Source: Lacticaseibacillus zhaodongensis
GTDB lineage: Bacteria > Bacillota > Bacilli > Lactobacillales > Lactobacillaceae
DNA length: 64,000 nucleotides
NCBI RefSeq assembly: GCF_009687905.1
Contig: NZ_BLBG01000001.1
Location: forward strand, 372,001 to 436,000
Direction of reading: 5' to 3'
Position numbers and translations under genes: made by a program. The notes under the pieces are model-generated. The model ran no database searches and was not told the DNA's origin. It was given only the letters and a program-made list of their open reading frames with translations. Positions 37,103-46,195 of the stretch are shown here, one piece after another; position 1 is the first letter of the stretch, and each line of letters begins with the position of its first letter.

Positions 37103-38141
37103 TAATAGGCACCGCCGTAATTGGCTGATTGGTACTATTGTCGTGTTAGCGCTGGGAATCTTTTTTCTCATGCCAACCAAGTATTATCTTGAAATTCCTG
37201 GTGGGGCGGACCGCATCAGCAAGTTCGTCAAGGTAGAGGGGACGCGGGATAATGACAAGGGAAGCTACCGGCTAATGACGGTCGGCGTGCTCGGCCCCGC
37301 GTCGCCAGCCATGCTCATTTGGGGGCAACTACAGCCCTTCTCTGAAACTTTGACCAAGAACGAACTAATGGGCAGTTCAACCTCGGCGGAATACGATGAA
37401 CTGCAGAATTATTACATTAAGAGCGCCGCTAATTCCGCAGTGGTTGCCGCGTTTAAGGCTGCTAGCTTACCAGTGCAGATCAAGTATCAGGGCATTTACG
37501 TGATGTCGATCATGGCGCACTCCAACTTTAAGGGGGAGCTGCAACTTGGTGACACCGTTACCGCAATCAACGGGCGGCATTACGATGAAGCACAGCAATA
37601 CATTGACGCCCTGAAACGTTTCCCTGCGGGCACACCAGTCACCATTACCTATACACACAGGGGCAAAACGCAAAATAGCACCAATAAGCTCATTCATCTG
37701 CCTGGGACCAAGCGGGCCGGTTTAGGCATTACGCTGACGGATCACACTAGCGTTGTCACCAAACCCAAAGTGCGCATCAATGCCGGCAGTATCGGTGGGC
37801 CAAGTGCGGGGCTCATGTTTGCCCTCGAAACATATGATCAGGTGAGCGGCAAGAATCTACGGCGCGGTCGGACCATTGCTGGTACTGGCACCATTGATAA
37901 CAAGGGTAACGTTGGGGTGATCGGTGGGATCGACAAGAAGGTTTATGCCGCTTCCAAAGCTGGCGCGACCATTTTCTTCGCTCCTGACGTCCCTGCAACG
38001 AAGGAACTCAAGCGTGAGGACCCCAGCTACGTCAATAATTACGTTGAGGCCCAAAGTACTGCTAAGAAAATGGGCAGCAAGATGAAGATCATCCCCGTCC
38101 ACAGCTTGAATGAGGCCATCAAGTACTTGCAGTGGCACTAA
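37086..38141 (+). CDS. SepM-like PDZ-Lon family membrane serine protease
   Basis: This 351-aa protein has a short basic N-terminus, one membrane segment (residues ~11-29), a PDZ-like region (about 125-205) and a C-terminal Lon-type protease domain. The catalytic dyad is S240 in GSIGGPSAGL and K285 in GGIDKKVYAA. Relatives include YlbL of Bacillus and SepM of Streptococcus, which trims a competence peptide. The ATG at 37086 follows GGAGG by 5 nt. The gene lies just before comEA-comEC, but no functional link is proven. Confidence 0.9.
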   Translation: MKRVFSNRHRRNWLIGTIVVLALGIFFLMPTKYYLEIPGGADRISKFVKVEGTRDNDKGSYRLMTVGVLGPASPAMLIWGQLQPFSETLTKNELMGSSTSAEYDELQNYYIKSAANSAVVAAFKAASLPVQIKYQGIYVMSIMAHSNFKGELQLGDTVTAINGRHYDEAQQYIDALKRFPAGTPVTITYTHRGKTQNSTNKLIHLPGTKRAGLGITLTDHTSVVTKPKVRINAGSIGGPSAGLMFALETYDQVSGKNLRRGRTIAGTGTIDNKGNVGVIGGIDKKVYAASKAGATIFFAPDVPATKELKREDPSYVNNYVEAQSTAKKMGSKMKIIPVHSLNEAIKYLQWH

Positions 38142-38167
38142 AGCTAATCAACTGCGAATATTGTCAT

Positions 38168-38204
38168 TCCCACCAGCTTTTTTAACGCTGGTGGGATTTT
38201 TTTT
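38168..38204 (+). terminator. Terminator before comEA
   Basis: TCCCACCAGC (38168-38177) pairs with GCTGGTGGGA (38187-38196), followed by eight Ts. Confidence 0.95.
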
Positions 38205-38248
38205 GCTCTTTTGCGTAATCTCCTGATGGTGCCGAAGGAGGAAAGCGC

Positions 38249-38929
38249 ATGGAAGAAAAATTGGACTGGCTGAAGGAAAACTGGCGGGTGGCCGCGGTAG
38301 TTGCAATCGGAATCGTGATTGTGGGCCTATATTTTTGGCATGGACCAGCCGCGGGCGCGGGGGCAAGTAGCATCAGTAGTAGTAGCTTCAGTAGTGAGTC
38401 AACAGCCAGCAAGAAGCAGGAGTCGAGCGGCAGCAATAGCAACAGTAGTAGTCGCAGCAGTGGTTATGTTTACATCGCGGGGGCCGTTAAGCATCCAGGT
38501 TTATATCACGTCGATGCCGGTACGCGTTGGGCCGATGTGGTGCAGGCCGCAGGGGGGCTCACTAAGGACGCTGAAGTCAGTAGTGTCAACTTGGCTAAGG
38601 TGGCAAAGGACCAGGAGAATCTGGCAATTCCCGTGCATGGAGCCCAAAATGCCGCCCCACCTGCGACTAGCACCGCCGCCACCACCAGTGGTAGCGCCAC
38701 TACCGGTGCCGCAGTGGCTAGCGGCAGCCCGGCGCTGATTGACCTGAACTCTGCAACTCCGGAACAGTTACAGACGATTTCTGGAGTGGGACCGAAACGC
38801 GCACAAGATATTATCGATTACCGGGACCAGAAGGGGGGCTATAAGGCCGTTGCCGATTTGAAAAACGTCAGCGGAATTGGTGATAAAATTTTCGCGGACA
38901 TTCAGCCCCACGTGACGGTGGGTCCATGA
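38249..38929 (+). CDS. comEA: Competence protein ComEA (DNA receptor)
   Basis: ComEA (226 aa) is the membrane-anchored receptor that pulls transforming DNA to the ComEC channel. It has one N-terminal membrane segment (~16-31), a Ser-rich linker (about 38-72), an SLBB domain (YVYIAGAVKHPGLYHVDAG), a second low-complexity Ala/Thr linker, and a C-terminal double helix-hairpin-helix (IDLNSATPEQLQTISGVGPK, KNVSGIGDKIF). AAGGAGG precedes the ATG. The stop overlaps comEC by 4 nt. Confidence 0.94.
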   Translation: MEEKLDWLKENWRVAAVVAIGIVIVGLYFWHGPAAGAGASSISSSSFSSESTASKKQESSGSNSNSSSRSSGYVYIAGAVKHPGLYHVDAGTRWADVVQAAGGLTKDAEVSSVNLAKVAKDQENLAIPVHGAQNAAPPATSTAATTSGSATTGAAVASGSPALIDLNSATPEQLQTISGVGPKRAQDIIDYRDQKGGYKAVADLKNVSGIGDKIFADIQPHVTVGP

Positions 38930-41079
38930 GCCGCTACTTGTTGCCGGTGGTGGGTCTGGTTATCGGTGCGCAGTTACTCTTTACCGGCGCAATTATTCCT
39001 GGACTGGTCTTACTGGCGTTTGCCACGCAGAAGGGGCGGCCGTGGCCACCTGTGCTAATCACTGCGGCAATCTGTCTGGGCGTGTGCGGCGGGGTGCGTG
39101 AACGCGCCCTAACACTTGCTCCGCCAGTTCCGCGGGGGGCGGTGCTAGTCCAGGCAGGTGATTGGCAGTTTAAGCCGGAGTACGCATCTTTCCGCGGCGT
39201 GTGCACGAATGGGGTGGTCGTCACTGGTGGCGTGCCGATCACCCGGCCGGAATTGCGGCGACTACGCGCCGTGGCCGGTCCGGTGTTAGTCAACTGGCAG
39301 AAGAGCGCACGTATCACTGGCCCCAGCAATCTGTACGAATTCGATTATGCGGCTTATGCCTGGGCGCAGTACCATGCGGCTTATCGGGTGCGGGCGGACA
39401 AGTTGCGGATGCGACCCCTTCCCATTCGGGGCTTACAAGCGCACTTGCAACGCTTGCGGGTGGGCATTGTGCGTCGAATCGACCGGCTTCCCGAGCGAGT
39501 GGCGGCCTACGCGCAGGCCCTGCTGCTGGGAACAATGGGTGACGAAATGGTCAGCATGCGGGATACGTTCAGCCGCCTGGGTATTTTGCACCTGTTTTCG
39601 GTGTCAGGGCTCCATATCTTTGCCCTCGTTGGGATCTTATACGCACTGACGAACCGCCTGCGGATTCCCTGTGAGTATACTGACTGTCTGCTGATTGGTA
39701 TCTTGCCGCTACTACTGGTGATCATTCCCGGTGGGGCCGGCTTGATTCGGGCGGTGTGGATGCGCTTGTTGCAGATTCTGGCGCAGCGGCTGCACTGGAC
39801 GGTGAGCACGCTGGATTGTTTCTGCATTGTGCTATTAATTAATAGTCTTTTCCAGCCCCGGGTACTGTTCACACTCGGCGGGCAAATGACTTACTTGCTC
39901 ACCTTTGTCCTGATAGTTGCCCCAACTGCGGGTACGCTCAGGCAGAGTATCAACATGGCGGGGGTGTCGGCCGCACCCCTACTCAGCGCAGTGTACGGGC
40001 TACATTTACTAACCTTCCTGTTCAACTGGGCGCTCATGCCCTTATTTGAGGGCGTACTGATGCCGCTACTTGTTATGCTCGTGATTTGGCCGAGTTGTCC
40101 ATTGTCTCTACCAGTCAATCAGTTGCTTCTGGGGCTCGATCACCTGCTGACCAGGCTGGCTGGATTACCAGGTTACCTTAGCGCGGGGGCATTTCCAGGG
40201 CTGCTAGCTTTAGGACTAAGTGTTCTGGTTTTACGAGGCTTAGCGACGCGGCGGTGGCGGCAATGCGTTATCGCCTTTGGTTTGTGTTACTTAGCAGTGA
40301 ACTATCATCCGTACTGGCGGGTGAGCTGCTTTGATCTGGGGCAAGGCGAGGCACAGCTGATTGAAGCACCCTTCAAGCGGGGCGCCGTGCTGATTGATAC
40401 TGGTGGGCAGGCCTATCAGTCCGGTAGTAATCCCGCGGCTAAGCGGATCATTTTGAACTATCTTGCCGCACGGGGCCTGAATCATCTCGATGCGGTCGTT
40501 CTGACAAATGGGAGGCGCGAATATATTGGGGATGTCGCTACCATTTTGCAGGGAATCAGTTGCAAGACGCTGATTGTGAACGCCGCTGCCGCGAATAGCA
40601 AAGTGATTAAGGACTTGGCGCCGAACTTAAGAACGCGTGTGCAGTTGGTGCGCAGCAAAGCTGCCGCACAAATTGGCCCGGCACGGGTGACCATTTTTCC
40701 TGGAAGCGCAGCGCGCGTGCGGAACCAGTCGCTGCAAATCTATGCTAAACTTGGTAGCAAGAAGTATTTGTTTGGTGGGGCGGCGACGCGGGCACAAGAG
40801 CGACAATTGCTGCAGGAGCAATTGGATGTTGACTACCTCAAACTGGGGCAACACGGTTCGGTTGCGGGCGTTGACGCGGCGTTCGTACGGAGCATCACCC
40901 CGAGCGCGGGCTTTGTAGTTGGCAGTGGTACTTTTGCGGCTGCACATCCGTCTACGGAAACTTTTAAATTGTTTGCGGAGTTGCCGGCCCCGATTTACGA
41001 GACGCAGCGGCAGGGCATGATATATGTTGACCAGTGGGGCAGTCGCGCGCAAACACGAACTTACCGGCAGAATAAGTAG
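38926..41079 (+). CDS. comEC: Competence DNA channel ComEC, metal-site-degenerate C-terminal domain
   Basis: ComEC (717 aa) forms the pore for single-stranded DNA. The N-terminal OB-like region, the hydrophobic Competence domain with FSVSGLHIFALVGILY, and a C-terminal metallo-beta-lactamase-like domain (about residues 465-700) are all present. That last domain keeps DLGQGEAQLI and LIDTGG, but the usual LTH.D.DHIG reads L526-T-N-G-R-R-E-Y-I-G, HHGS reads QHGS, and LTGD reads LFGG. The metal ligands are therefore lost, and nuclease activity is unlikely. The channel itself may still work. It sits in the comEA-comEC-holA run. Confidence 0.92.
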   Translation: MSRYLLPVVGLVIGAQLLFTGAIIPGLVLLAFATQKGRPWPPVLITAAICLGVCGGVRERALTLAPPVPRGAVLVQAGDWQFKPEYASFRGVCTNGVVVTGGVPITRPELRRLRAVAGPVLVNWQKSARITGPSNLYEFDYAAYAWAQYHAAYRVRADKLRMRPLPIRGLQAHLQRLRVGIVRRIDRLPERVAAYAQALLLGTMGDEMVSMRDTFSRLGILHLFSVSGLHIFALVGILYALTNRLRIPCEYTDCLLIGILPLLLVIIPGGAGLIRAVWMRLLQILAQRLHWTVSTLDCFCIVLLINSLFQPRVLFTLGGQMTYLLTFVLIVAPTAGTLRQSINMAGVSAAPLLSAVYGLHLLTFLFNWALMPLFEGVLMPLLVMLVIWPSCPLSLPVNQLLLGLDHLLTRLAGLPGYLSAGAFPGLLALGLSVLVLRGLATRRWRQCVIAFGLCYLAVNYHPYWRVSCFDLGQGEAQLIEAPFKRGAVLIDTGGQAYQSGSNPAAKRIILNYLAARGLNHLDAVVLTNGRREYIGDVATILQGISCKTLIVNAAAANSKVIKDLAPNLRTRVQLVRSKAAAQIGPARVTIFPGSAARVRNQSLQIYAKLGSKKYLFGGAATRAQERQLLQEQLDVDYLKLGQHGSVAGVDAAFVRSITPSAGFVVGSGTFAAAHPSTETFKLFAELPAPIYETQRQGMIYVDQWGSRAQTRTYRQNK

Positions 41080-41088
41080 GGGGACGAC

Positions 41089-42138
41089 ATGGATTTAGCA
41101 CAATTGCAGACTGAACTGAAAAAAGGGCAGATCCGGCCAGTGTACCTATTACAGGGCGGTGAGGCTGCGGTGATCACGCAAGCACGGGCATTGCTGCGGC
41201 AACTGATTCCTAGTGAAGAACAAAGCATGAATTACGCGCAGTACGACTTACACGAGGTGGGCTTAGCGACTGCCGTGGGTGAAATTGGTGAGGCTCCGTT
41301 TTTTGGTGATTATCGGGAAGTTGTAATCGATAACGCCGATTTTTTAGGTTCTGGGGCAATTAACGCCAAACAGGAAGAAGCGGTCGCCGAACTACAGGCA
41401 TATTTGCAGGATCCGCTTAGTTCGACGATTCTGGTTTTGATTGCACCGAACGGCAAAATTGACGCGCGCAAAAAAATCGTGAAGGCGGTCAAGAAGGCGG
41501 CGTTTGTCTTGGATGCCAGTCCGCTGAAGGAGGGTGCCGCGCAGGCCGCAATCCGGCGTGAACTGCAGACAGACGGAATAGAAATCGATTCTGGGGGGAT
41601 GCGAGCGCTGTTTAGCCGCACCCAGGGCGACTATTCGGCAATGGTGGCCGCTTTGCCCGTACTGAAACTTTACGCCTATTCGGCTGGCAAGCTCTCCGAA
41701 GCAGACGTTTTGCGGTTGGTCCCAAAGGAGTTGAATGATAGTGTTTTTGACCTGGTGAACGCGGTCATGCGGCGTGATGTTACTGCTGCGCTCGCGCAGT
41801 ATCGGGAACTGCTTGCGCAGCAGGAGGAGCCGCTGCGCCTGATTAGTTTGCTTGAAGGCCAGTTTCGCTTGCTCATCCAGGTGGAGATTTTTATGCAGCG
41901 GGGCTACACACAGGGAGCGGTCGCCGAAAGTTTAAGCGTGCACCCGTATCGCGTTAAATTGGCTTGGGGCGAAGTACGCAAGTTACGCCGCGCTGATCTT
42001 GAAGCGGCCTTTATCATGTTGGTTAACACCGAGGCGGCAATGAAGCGGGGAACTTTGAGTAAAACGCTGGGCTTTGAACTGTTCGTTCTGCAATTTGCAG
42101 GTCAGGGTAAGGACTATTCGGGTGTGCGGAACGGCTAA
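41089..42138 (+). CDS. holA: DNA polymerase III delta subunit
   Basis: HolA (349 aa) is the clamp-loader subunit that opens the sliding clamp. It has the weak N-terminal AAA-like fold (PVYLLQGGEAAVITQARALL, then NYAQYDLHEVG), the ILVLIAPNGKIDARKKIVK region, and the C-terminal collar with NDSVFDLVNAVMRRD and EEPLRLISLLEGQFRLLIQV. Position directly after comEC is the normal one. AGGGGG precedes the ATG. Confidence 0.94.
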   Translation: MDLAQLQTELKKGQIRPVYLLQGGEAAVITQARALLRQLIPSEEQSMNYAQYDLHEVGLATAVGEIGEAPFFGDYREVVIDNADFLGSGAINAKQEEAVAELQAYLQDPLSSTILVLIAPNGKIDARKKIVKAVKKAAFVLDASPLKEGAAQAAIRRELQTDGIEIDSGGMRALFSRTQGDYSAMVAALPVLKLYAYSAGKLSEADVLRLVPKELNDSVFDLVNAVMRRDVTAALAQYRELLAQQEEPLRLISLLEGQFRLLIQVEIFMQRGYTQGAVAESLSVHPYRVKLAWGEVRKLRRADLEAAFIMLVNTEAAMKRGTLSKTLGFELFVLQFAGQGKDYSGVRNG

Positions 42139-42177
42139 CAAGCTCTGATTATTTTAAAATTTTCGGGAGATTAAAAG

Positions 42178-42216
42178 CGACCACCGACATTTTGCTGTCG
42201 GTGGCCGTATTTGTTC
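42178..42216 (+). terminator. Terminator after holA
   Basis: CCACCGACA (42181-42189) pairs with TGTCGGTGG (42196-42204). The T-run is broken (TATTTGTTCTGTTTT), so it may be weak. The region 42217-42330 has only short stems, including CGAGC/GCTCG (42298-42325). Confidence 0.7.
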
Positions 42217-42331
42217 TGTTTTCGAATGTGAATGTTGCTATTAAGCATAGTGAGAATGCAAAACTCCCGAGCGAACGAGCCCACTTTGTTTCATAGTCGA
42301 GCTTCTACCCGCGGGTTGCAGCTCGGTGTAC

Positions 42332-42392
42332 AAAAAAACCGCCCCAAGAGGCGGATTCAGGTACCTTTCCGGTACAACGCCTCTAAGCGTTG
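42332..42392 (-). terminator. rpsT 3' region: two small hairpins and a terminator
   Basis: Reading the minus strand after the rpsT stop, CAACGC/GCGTTG (42375-42392), GTACC/GGTAC (42361-42375) and a final CCGCC/GGCGG stem with seven Ts (42332-42354) follow in series. The last is the terminator. The first two may protect the mRNA end. Confidence 0.85.
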
Positions 42393-42410
42393 ATGGGGCA
42401 GGGTACATTA

Positions 42411-42665
42411 TTACTTGTTGTTAACGGCTGCGAGACGTGACTTGTCGCGGCTAGCTTTGTTAGCTTTGATGAGGCCCTTGCTCTTAGCCATGTCGATTGC
42501 GCGAGTTGCGGCCTTGAAAAGGTCTGCACTGTTGTCGGCATCACTGGCCTTTGCGGTCTTGAAGCTCTTAACTGCGGAACGCATAGCGTTACGCTGCTTA
42601 GCATTGCGCTGACGAGCTGCTTCCTGGGTCAGAACACGCTTTTTTGCGGATTTAATCTGTGGCAT
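42411..42665 (-). CDS. rpsT: 30S ribosomal protein S20
   Basis: S20 (84 aa) binds the 5' domain of 16S rRNA. The sequence [20 protein letters not shown] at its start and the Lys/Ala-rich helices are typical. The start is ATG 42665, with GGAGGTG upstream; the frame continues upstream without a ribosome site. It is monocistronic and lies between holA and rpsO, as in most lactobacilli. Confidence 0.97.
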   Translation of the reverse strand: MPQIKSAKKRVLTQEAARQRNAKQRNAMRSAVKSFKTAKASDADNSADLFKAATRAIDMAKSKGLIKANKASRDKSRLAAVNNK

Positions 42666-42910
42666 ATTGAAATTCACCTCCGAATTGGTGGTTTTTTTAA
42701 GTTGCAAACTACCAAGTTTCAACATGTGCCATTATACCCAACAGCGCGGCGGCTTGCAACGCTAATCACTTCTTTATTCACTCTGACTTGCAAGTTTTGT
42801 ACCGTTCAGGTAAACTAACAAGCGTATTGCGAACCCTCACTTAGTACTGCGCGACACCGGCACTCTACTCAGTCTCGGGCAATAACATTAAATAAAGGTG
42901 GTATAGCATA

Positions 42911-43180
42911 ATGGCTATTTCCAAGCAGCAGAAGAACGAAATCATTGCTAAGTACGCTCGTCATGATGGCGACACAGGTTCACCAGAGGTTCAGATTGCG
43001 GTTCTTACAGCCGACATTCTGGCACTTAACGATCACCTCAGTGTTCACAAGAAGGACCACCACTCATACGTTGGTCTTCTTAAGAAGATTGGTCAACGTC
43101 GTAACCTCCTCGGCTACCTGCGGGGCAAGGACGTTGTTCGTTACCGTGAACTCATCAAGAGTCTCGGTCTGCGTCACTAA
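42911..43180 (+). CDS. rpsO: 30S ribosomal protein S15
   Basis: S15 (89 aa) organises the central domain of 16S rRNA. Family motifs [32 protein letters not shown] and RRNLLGYLR are present. AAAGGTGG precedes the ATG. The ~130-nt leader could hold an S15 autoregulatory structure, but I could not identify one. Confidence 0.97.
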   Translation: MAISKQQKNEIIAKYARHDGDTGSPEVQIAVLTADILALNDHLSVHKKDHHSYVGLLKKIGQRRNLLGYLRGKDVVRYRELIKSLGLRH

Positions 43181-43195
43181 AACAGTAATTCAGAA

Positions 43196-43227
43196 AGTCG
43201 ATTCGCGCTTGCGGATTGGCTTTTTTT
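43196..43227 (+). terminator. Terminator after rpsO
   Basis: AGTCGATTCGC pairs imperfectly with GCGGATTGGCT around GCTT, followed by seven Ts. Confidence 0.85.
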
Positions 43228-43380
43228 ATTTTTACGGGCGCCATGGGACAACTAACGCTGCTTTTGACTAAAGACCCACCTCCGGAATAGGCGCGCGCAT
43301 TAGCTTGTGGTACACTGAAAACAAGTGAATTTGTAACGAGCCCGCAAAAAGTGGGAACAATTAATTTCTGAGGTGAAATA

Positions 43381-45063
43381 ATGACTAAACTGAACTTAGT
43401 CGTCCTCGGTGGTGTGCGTGATAACGGAAAGAACATGTACGCCGTTGAAGTTGACGACCAAATATTTGTGTGTGATTTCGGATTGAAGTATCCGGATAAC
43501 GATTTAATGGGGATCGATGTTGTGATTCCCGATACGACTTACCTTGAAGATAATATTGACAAGGTGGCTGGAATTTTTCTGAGTCATGGACACGCCGACG
43601 CAATCGGGGCGCTGCCATACTTTGTTGGCGAGCATGATGTCCCTGTTTTTGGCAGTGAGCTGACTATTGCTCTTGCCAAAATGTACACGAGTCAGAATCC
43701 TAAGTCGAAGAAGTTCCATAATTTCCACGTGATCGATGCTAAGTCAGCAATTGATTTTGGCGACGTAACGGTTAGCTTCTTCCCAACGACCCACTCCATC
43801 CCCGGATCACTTGGAATCGTGATTGGGACACCGGTTGGTCAGGTTGTCTACACGGGCGACTTCAAGTTTGATCAGAGCGCCAACCAGATGTACCAAACTG
43901 ACTACGCGCGACTGGCCCACATCGGTGAGGACAAGGTCGTTGCACTGCTGTCCGACTCCGCCAACGCGGAATCACCATACCAGATTGCCAGTGAACGCGA
44001 AATTGCCGACAGCATTAATGAAGCCTTCCAGTACCACACCGGCCGCATTATTGTTGCCAGTGTTGCTAGCAACATCATGCGTGTGCAGCAGGTGCTGAAC
44101 GCTGCTGCTGCCAGCAAGCGCCGTGTCGTTCTGACTGGCCGCGATGTTGAGAAAATTGTGCGCACCGCGCTGAAGCTCAACTACTTGCGCCTGCCAGACC
44201 CAGACATTCTGGTCAGCACCAAAGACATGAAGACCTTGGATCCAGAAGAAACGGTCATCTTGGAAACTGGTCGGATCGGTGAACCGCTCAAGTCACTGCA
44301 ACGCATGGCCAGTTCTCGGCACCGTTCAGTTACCATTACTGATGGTGACTTGGTCTACATCGTCTCCACGCCGTCACACGCGATGGAAACGACTTTGGCT
44401 CGCACCAAGGACATGATTTACCGTGCTGGCGGTGAGGTGAAGACCATCGCTGACGACATGCACGTTTCTGGACATGGTTCTAAGCAGGATCTGCAGCTCA
44501 TGATCAACATGTTGCATCCAGATTACCTGCTGCCAGTGCAGGGTGAATACCGCCAGCTGGCTGCTCACGCTAGCATTGCTGAAGAGGTTGGCATTCCGGC
44601 AGACCACGTGATCATCCCCAGCATGGGCGACATCATCGGTTACAACAAGGGCAAGCTCAACATCTCTGGCTCCGCACCAGCCGGTAACACGATGATTGAC
44701 GGAATCGGTGTTGGTGATATCGGGAACATTGTTCTTCGGGATCGCAAAATGCTCTCTGAAGATGGCATCATGATTGCGGTAGTTACCATCGACCGCAAGA
44801 AGAAGCGCATTGTTTCGCGGCCTAAGATTCAGAGTCGAGGTTTTGTTTACATTAAGACTAGTAAGGACCTGCTTGCTGAGTGCGGAACAATTGTTGCCGA
44901 CACCGTGCAGAAGGACCTTGATAACAAGGAATTCGACTGGGGTCACCTCAAGCAGAATGTTCGTGACGAGTTGTCCCACTACCTCTTTGACCAGACCAAG
45001 CGGCGTCCGGTGATTCTTCCGGTTATCATGGAAGTTAGCCAGAATAGCGCCAAGCGGCAGTAG
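43381..45063 (+). CDS. rnjB: Ribonuclease J2 (reduced metal motif)
   Basis: This 560-aa protein is the RNase J paralogue that partners RNase J1. The metallo-beta-lactamase, beta-CASP and C-terminal domains are all present. The canonical HxHxDH reads H69-G-H71-A-D73-A74, so the last His is lost and the Glu before Asp is also changed. RNase J2 in other Bacillota is weakly active and works mainly in complex with J1; the same is expected here. GAGGTG precedes the ATG. The position between rpsO and tuf is normal for lactobacilli, and a TPR-like gene follows after 9 nt. Confidence 0.94.
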   Translation: MTKLNLVVLGGVRDNGKNMYAVEVDDQIFVCDFGLKYPDNDLMGIDVVIPDTTYLEDNIDKVAGIFLSHGHADAIGALPYFVGEHDVPVFGSELTIALAKMYTSQNPKSKKFHNFHVIDAKSAIDFGDVTVSFFPTTHSIPGSLGIVIGTPVGQVVYTGDFKFDQSANQMYQTDYARLAHIGEDKVVALLSDSANAESPYQIASEREIADSINEAFQYHTGRIIVASVASNIMRVQQVLNAAAASKRRVVLTGRDVEKIVRTALKLNYLRLPDPDILVSTKDMKTLDPEETVILETGRIGEPLKSLQRMASSRHRSVTITDGDLVYIVSTPSHAMETTLARTKDMIYRAGGEVKTIADDMHVSGHGSKQDLQLMINMLHPDYLLPVQGEYRQLAAHASIAEEVGIPADHVIIPSMGDIIGYNKGKLNISGSAPAGNTMIDGIGVGDIGNIVLRDRKMLSEDGIMIAVVTIDRKKKRIVSRPKIQSRGFVYIKTSKDLLAECGTIVADTVQKDLDNKEFDWGHLKQNVRDELSHYLFDQTKRRPVILPVIMEVSQNSAKRQ

Positions 45064-45072
45064 GAGTAGCAA

Positions 45073-45990
45073 ATGAGCGGGATGGATGCGCACAAGAATG
45101 CACGGGCTGAATCACTGCGGCAACGCGCCGCAGGGTTCAGCGCGCTGCACGATGGCCACTTCCAGAAGGCAATTGAACTAATTGAAGGCTATTTTGCCGT
45201 GCTCAAACCGGCGGCAGCTAGTGCAGATCGTCTGGGCATCATTCGTCTAGGTCAAGCCTATATGGGCGCGGGCCGGGTGGATGATGCCTCTGCTCTCGCT
45301 AATGAATATTGTCATGTGCTCAAGACCGTTCAACCCGGGCGTGACTTCATGATGGATGTCGGGACGACCGCACCGGACTTTATGCTGACCCACATGGCAA
45401 TCATGAATGCTTTTGATGAGGATGAGAGTGATTTATTCACGATTCGGTTGAACAACTTCGTTAAGAAATATGAACTGAAGGAACAGCAATTTATTGCCAA
45501 GGCTGTGCGGCGCATTAAACACATCGCCGGGCTTGAGATTTCTGAACAGCAAGAGATTTTGAACGTGACGCTGCGCCAACTGCCATTAGCGGATTCGATT
45601 CCCGCCATCGAACGGGCCATCCTCGACCCAGATTTGATGGGTTTGGTGCGCACGTCACTGATTGTGTGGTTGAAACAAGCGGATGTTAATGCGGAACTGA
45701 AGGTGAACGTGGCTGAACAGATTTGGCAGTTTAACCCGCGCTGGACTAAGTATCCTGAAGAGGATCAGACAATTTTGGCAGTGAATGCTGAAATTGCCCA
45801 TCAATTTAAGGCGGATGTACTACCGCCAGATTTAATTCTCATCTTACTAAGTACGATTTATCCGGCGGTGGGGGATTTAATTACGAATGTTCCGGAGTTT
45901 GTGCGTGAACTCACAGGAATTGGTACCGGGGTTGCTTATGCAGAACTAATTACTAGGATGAATGCGGAACTGCAATCGCTGCCAAGGTGA
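45073..45990 (+). CDS. TPR-like helical protein downstream of rnjB, unknown function
   Basis: This 305-aa soluble protein is helical. The first ~80 residues look like two TPR units (AGFSALHDGHFQKAIELIEG and LGQAYMGAGRVDDASALANE). The rest has HEAT/TPR-like helices without a clear name. AGGAG precedes the ATG. It is conserved between rnjB and tuf in related genomes and may be co-expressed with RNase J2; its function is unknown. Confidence 0.82.
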   Translation: MSGMDAHKNARAESLRQRAAGFSALHDGHFQKAIELIEGYFAVLKPAAASADRLGIIRLGQAYMGAGRVDDASALANEYCHVLKTVQPGRDFMMDVGTTAPDFMLTHMAIMNAFDEDESDLFTIRLNNFVKKYELKEQQFIAKAVRRIKHIAGLEISEQQEILNVTLRQLPLADSIPAIERAILDPDLMGLVRTSLIVWLKQADVNAELKVNVAEQIWQFNPRWTKYPEEDQTILAVNAEIAHQFKADVLPPDLILILLSTIYPAVGDLITNVPEFVRELTGIGTGVAYAELITRMNAELQSLPR

Positions 45991-46030
45991 GCAGCTTGTA
46001 AAATATTCAGGTCTATCGCACGTGCAGCTG

Positions 46031-46059
46031 TTTACATGACGCTGAAAACCCGCTATAAT
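46031..46059 (+). promoter_or_regulatory. Sigma-A promoter of tuf
   Basis: TTTACA (46031-46036) and TATAAT (46054-46059) have a 17-bp spacer, near-ideal for a highly expressed gene. The ~130-nt leader that follows contains repeated GGAAAT/ATTTCC segments that can pair. Confidence 0.85.
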
Positions 46060-46195
46060 CATCTTCGGAAATTGTTTCCACAGGAAATAGCGCTTTGTAT
46101 TTCCAGATATATGTAGTACACTAATATGTAAAGAATTCTCGGGATAGACGCACTGTCCTGGTTTCTTACAAAATACTCAGGAGGTTCGTTTTTTC

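Noticed and set aside
38376-38462. Repetitive AGT/AGC tract in comEA as a DNA repeat
   Set aside because: It codes for the Ser-rich linker of ComEA and is low-complexity coding sequence, not a separate repeat element.
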